Of a stretch of DNA of 64,000 nt, positions 61,076 through 64,000 are shown in pieces (position 1 is the first letter of the stretch; every line of letters begins with the position of its first letter). Below the pieces are notes generated by a model that was given only the letters and a program-made list of their open reading frames with translations, searched no databases and had not been told where the DNA came from. Source of the stretch: Volutella citrinella (Eukaryota; Ascomycota; Sordariomycetes; Hypocreales; Nectriaceae); the NCBI GenBank assembly GCA_034401135.1, contig JAWZSP010000004.1, forward strand, positions 2,294,001-2,358,000, read 5' to 3'. Position numbers and translations under genes: made by a program.

Positions 61076-61793
61076 CTATTCGGAGTCATCGTCGGCGGCA
61101 TCCTATCTCCCAGAAGCATCAGTCGTGACAAGTCTTCCCAAGACCCAGGCCCAGGGTGGGGGACGAACCTCGTCGTTGGCCGGCGACTCTGCGTCGACCT
61201 CATCGCCCTCATCGGCAGTGCCGTTGGCCGCTGGGGAGTCCCCAATGGCATCTACGCCGTCGTCCTCTGCGTCCTCGTCCTCGTCCTCGTCACCTGTTCC
61301 GCTCTTAGTCTCCATGCCCGTCACGGGATGGGCTCGCATTGGGCGACTTACCATTGCCAACGACATCGAGAAGCTCGCCCTTCTCCGCGTCCGCCTTGGC
61401 CGCAGCCTCCGCTGCGCGTTTGGCCTCGAGGTCCTTCTTGGAGGGGCGGCCGCGTTTGCCCGACTTGCCCGGCGTGGCAGAGGGAGTCGCAGACCCAGGA
61501 GTGTCTACCTTGCGAGGTCGTCCTCGGCCCTTGCCCTTGGATGATGGCGTTGAGGTCGCGTTCTTTGCCGGGGTGTCGGGTGCTTCGCCCTTCTTCGCGG
61601 CGATGGCGGCCTTGGTGCTACCCTTTGGGCGGCCGCGGGGACGGCCGGAGGGGGGAGGCTTGACCTTTGGGTTCGCGCTGCGCGGGCGTCCGCGAGGCCG
61701 TCCAGTTGATATATACTTCTTCACGCCGCCGTCCGACTTGGGGATGTCGACCTCCGTTTGCGCGGCGACTAGGTCGTCCTTGGTTCGTGCCAT
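61076..61793 (-). CDS. AT-hook (HMGA-like) DNA-binding protein
   Basis: Small chromatin protein expected to bind the minor groove of AT-rich DNA. Proposed CDS is complement(61076..61102, 61169..61293, 61352..61793), 197 residues. Four AT-hook cores are visible: GRPRGRP at 31-37, GRPRGRP at 50-56, GRGRPRK at 89-95 and KRGRPSK at 113-119. Between them lie Ala/Pro/Ser/Lys linkers. The C-terminus is acidic (GDEDEDEDAEDDG), giving the basic-then-acidic layout of HMGA proteins. Intron 1 (58 bp, GTAAGT) is secure. The second intron (66 bp) uses a weak GTTCGT donor but yields the acidic end DEDAADDDSE; if it is retained, the protein ends instead at 61103 with an uncharged tail. Confidence 0.8.
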
Positions 61794-62656
61794 GGGTGCT
61801 GTTTTTGGTAGTGACTGCTATGGTAGAAAAGGGAGCGGGGGAGGGGGGGGTTGCTGAGGAGGCGAAAGCTTGCCCAAGGTACGAGAGAGCTTGAGTAGAG
61901 TAAAGGCCGCTTGGAGGGAGACTGTCGCGTCTCGATGGATGGGGATGCAGGTGATGTAAAGCTCTGGGGTGTGTGGCTACTAGCACTCGCGGTGGGTACG
62001 GTACGCGTCCAGTGGTCTCGCGCGTTGGTCCCCCGCGATTGGGAGATTTTGGGAGGGAAAATGGTGGAAAAATTGGTCAAAAAAAGAATGAAGCACCTAG
62101 GCAAAGCCGATTGAGAAAAGAGTGCATCCTTTAACCACCGGACAGGCACATACCCGGCGCTGCTACGGATATGAGGTATTGTTTTTGTCACCCCAAACGA
62201 TGAGAGGTGAGTCTAGTCCAAAAAAGGAAACAATAGACTCCAGGATTGTGGAGTTTCATACTGTACAGAAAAGTAGCATAACTGGGCTGTGGCACATGTG
62301 CGTCTGTATTGTGAGTGGCTGTTGCCCTGTGGCTTGCCCATCGAGAAGTGGCCCAAGCTCCTTCCCTACCCAGCCCGTCTCTCGCTAAAGCTCCTAGCGT
62401 GGCGGCAGGAGCCCGGGTGTTTACCCTGGCAACAGCCCATGACGATAGTAAACAAGCCAGCCCGACGAGGAATGTAATGTGGCACATCCTCCGCAAACGA
62501 CTCCACGATAGCATCAACGACATCAACGAGGCGCTACTGACAATGGCTCTCGATTCACGACTGATGCCACCTATCGCCGACCCTCGCACCGTGCGATCCT
62601 CGGCCTCAACACCCTCTCTGCGCTCCCGCGATGGGACTGTACCCATGCACGCTAGA
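61794..62656. other. Divergent promoter of the AT-hook and kinesin genes
   Basis: About 860 bases. Contains an ACGCGT element at 62003..62008. The right-hand 340 bases are open in the kinesin frame and include upstream ATGs, so the kinesin may start earlier than annotated. Confidence 0.6.
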
Positions 62657-64000
62657 ATGGATGCTGGCGGCAACGTCAAGGTCGTTGTGCGCGTCCGAGC
62701 CTTTCTGAAGAGAGGTGAGTGTGCCATTTGACCTGGCTACTTTGTGTGTTCCACTTGTCGGGCGACTCTGACTGACTGATTATGCTACTGCGACAGAGCT
62801 CGCGCGCCAGGCCGAATGTTTGATCGAGATGGACCCCATTACCCAGCTCACCACTCTCTTCCCACCACCAGACGACCAGGATGCTACAGCAGCTAAGATG
62901 AAGACCAAGAAGGTCGTCGAGGAAAAGCAGTTCACTTTCGACAACTCCTTCTGGAGCCACAACACCGCCGACAAGCACTACGCCCACCAGGAGGATGTCT
63001 ACAATAGCTTGGGCGAGGAGTTCCTCGACCACAACTTCGAAGGCTACCATACCTGCATCTTCGCCTACGGCCAGACGGGATCCGGCAAGAGCTACACCAT
63101 GATGGGCACCCCCGACCAACCGGGTCTGATTCCCCGCACCTGTGAGGATCTGTTTGAGCGCATCGATGCCGCCCAGAACGAGAACGCCAATATTGCCTAC
63201 AACGTTCGCGTGTCCTACTTCGAGGTCTACAACGAGCATGTCCGTGACCTTCTTACTCCGGCCAACCCTAACAAGCCGCCCAACTATCTCAAAATCCGCG
63301 AATCTCCCACCGAAGGACCCTACGTCAAGGACCTGACCGAAGTGCCTGTCCGCAACATCAACGAGATTCTTCGCTTTATGAAAGTTGGTGATGCGTCTCG
63401 CACGGTTGCAAGCACCAAGATGAACGACACTAGTAGCCGAAGTCATGCTGTCTTCACCATCATGCTCAAGCAAATCCACCACGACATGGAGACTGACGAG
63501 ACTACTGAGCGGAGCTCGCGAATTCGGCTGGTTGATTTGGCAGGTAGCGAGCGAGCCAAGGCCACCGAGGCGACGGGCGCTCGTCTCCGTGAGGGCAGCA
63601 ACATCAACAAGTCGCTCACGACTCTTGGCCGAGTTATTGCTGCCCTCGCCGATCCCAAACAGACCAGGCCCGGCAAACGAAAGGAGGTTGTACCTTACCG
63701 AGACTCGATTCTGACATGGCTGTTGAAGGATTCTCTTGGCGGAAACAGCAAGACGGCCATGATTGCATGCATTGCGCCATCCGACTACGACGAGACACTT
63801 TCGACGCTCCGCTACGCAGACCAGGCCAAACGCATCCGCACCCGGGCCGTCGTCAACCAGGATCACATATCCACCGCCGAAAGAGATGCCCAAATCGCTG
63901 CCATGGCTGAGGAGATTCGGGTCCTCCAGCTCTCCGTTTCGGATTCCCAGCAGAGGGAGAAGAACGCCAAGGAGGCCGAGGAGCAGTTGGAAGTGTATCA
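62657..64000 (+). CDS. Kinesin-3 family motor (KIF1/UNC-104 type), 3' end outside window
   Basis: Microtubule plus-end motor; fungal kinesin-3 proteins move endosomes and vesicles. Exons 62657..62714 and 62797..>64000; the 82-bp intron splits a Glu codon and has CTGAC branch sites. The motor begins NVKVVVRVRAF, with P-loop GQTGSGKS at about residue 111, switch I NDTSSRSH and switch II DLAGSE, then NINKSLTTLG and the PYRDSILTWLL helix. After the motor, a charged coiled-coil-like neck begins and the window ends. The start is uncertain: 62645 and 62543 are in-frame ATGs, the latter with a strong context, and could add 4 or 38 residues. Kinesin-3 is chosen from the N-terminal motor start and the P-loop region (FAYGQTGSGKSYTMMG). 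The FHA and PH domains that would confirm it lie outside. Confidence 0.88.

Noticed and set aside
62676..63893. 405-codon minus-strand frame opposite the kinesin motor
   Set aside because: Antisense shadow; the plus strand carries all kinesin motor motifs.
1..64000. CRISPR arrays, insertion sequences, rRNA genes or viral insertions
   Set aside because: No regularly spaced repeats, transposase-like proteins or conserved RNA blocks were seen; the window is ordinary fungal nuclear DNA.

Overview
The window is nuclear DNA of a filamentous ascomycete, most likely a sordariomycete and possibly hypocrealean (inferred from protein resemblance; I ran no search). Supporting signs are introns of about 50-90 bp with GT...AG ends and CTRAC-like branch sites, GC-rich coding sequence, pyrimidine-rich leaders, and fungal families such as Zn2Cys6, the fungal rhodopsin domain and a fungal F-box-like protein. 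I see no operons, CRISPR arrays, insertion elements or rRNA/tRNA genes.

Layout. Left part (1-43 kb, gene-sparse): 3' part of mitochondrial leucyl-tRNA synthetase (+); PQ-loop cystinosin-type transporter (-); small F-box-like protein (+); EF-hand mitochondrial aspartate/glutamate carrier AGC1 (-); B-type mitotic cyclin (-); a two-exon protein with a C-terminal Zn2Cys6 cluster (+); monocarboxylate-type MFS transporter (+); kynurenine formamidase (-); six-exon rhodopsin-domain membrane protein (+); RNA polymerase III subunit RPC4/C53 (-). These are separated by unusually long gene-free stretches (5.9 kb at 12.9-18.8 kb, 6.4 kb at 20.9-27.3 kb, about 3.5 kb at 5.2-8.7 and 29.3-32.8 kb, 3.1 kb at 35.4-38.5 kb).

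Right part (43-64 kb, gene-dense): urease accessory protein UreD (-); cohesin subunit SCC3/STAG (+); telomere protein POT1 (-); importin alpha (+); a UBA-RWD-DExH helicase resembling DHX57/YLR419W (+); aprataxin/HNT3 (+); a small AT-hook protein (-); and the 5' part of a kinesin-3 motor that runs off the window (+). Several concern chromosome maintenance (cohesin, telomere cap, DNA-adenylate repair, AT-hook chromatin protein) but on mixed strands, so this looks like a housekeeping neighbourhood rather than a co-regulated cluster.

All exon structures were worked out by hand from splice sites, phase and protein continuity. I found no clearly new biological system. The points most worth checking are: a five-site GATA cluster upstream of ureD; a long first intron in importin alpha that could give IBB-only or IBB-less products; an atypical splice acceptor in POT1; a tiny first exon inferred for cyclin B; a 27-nt last exon with a weak donor in the AT-hook gene; and the unusual architecture of the Zn2Cys6 protein.
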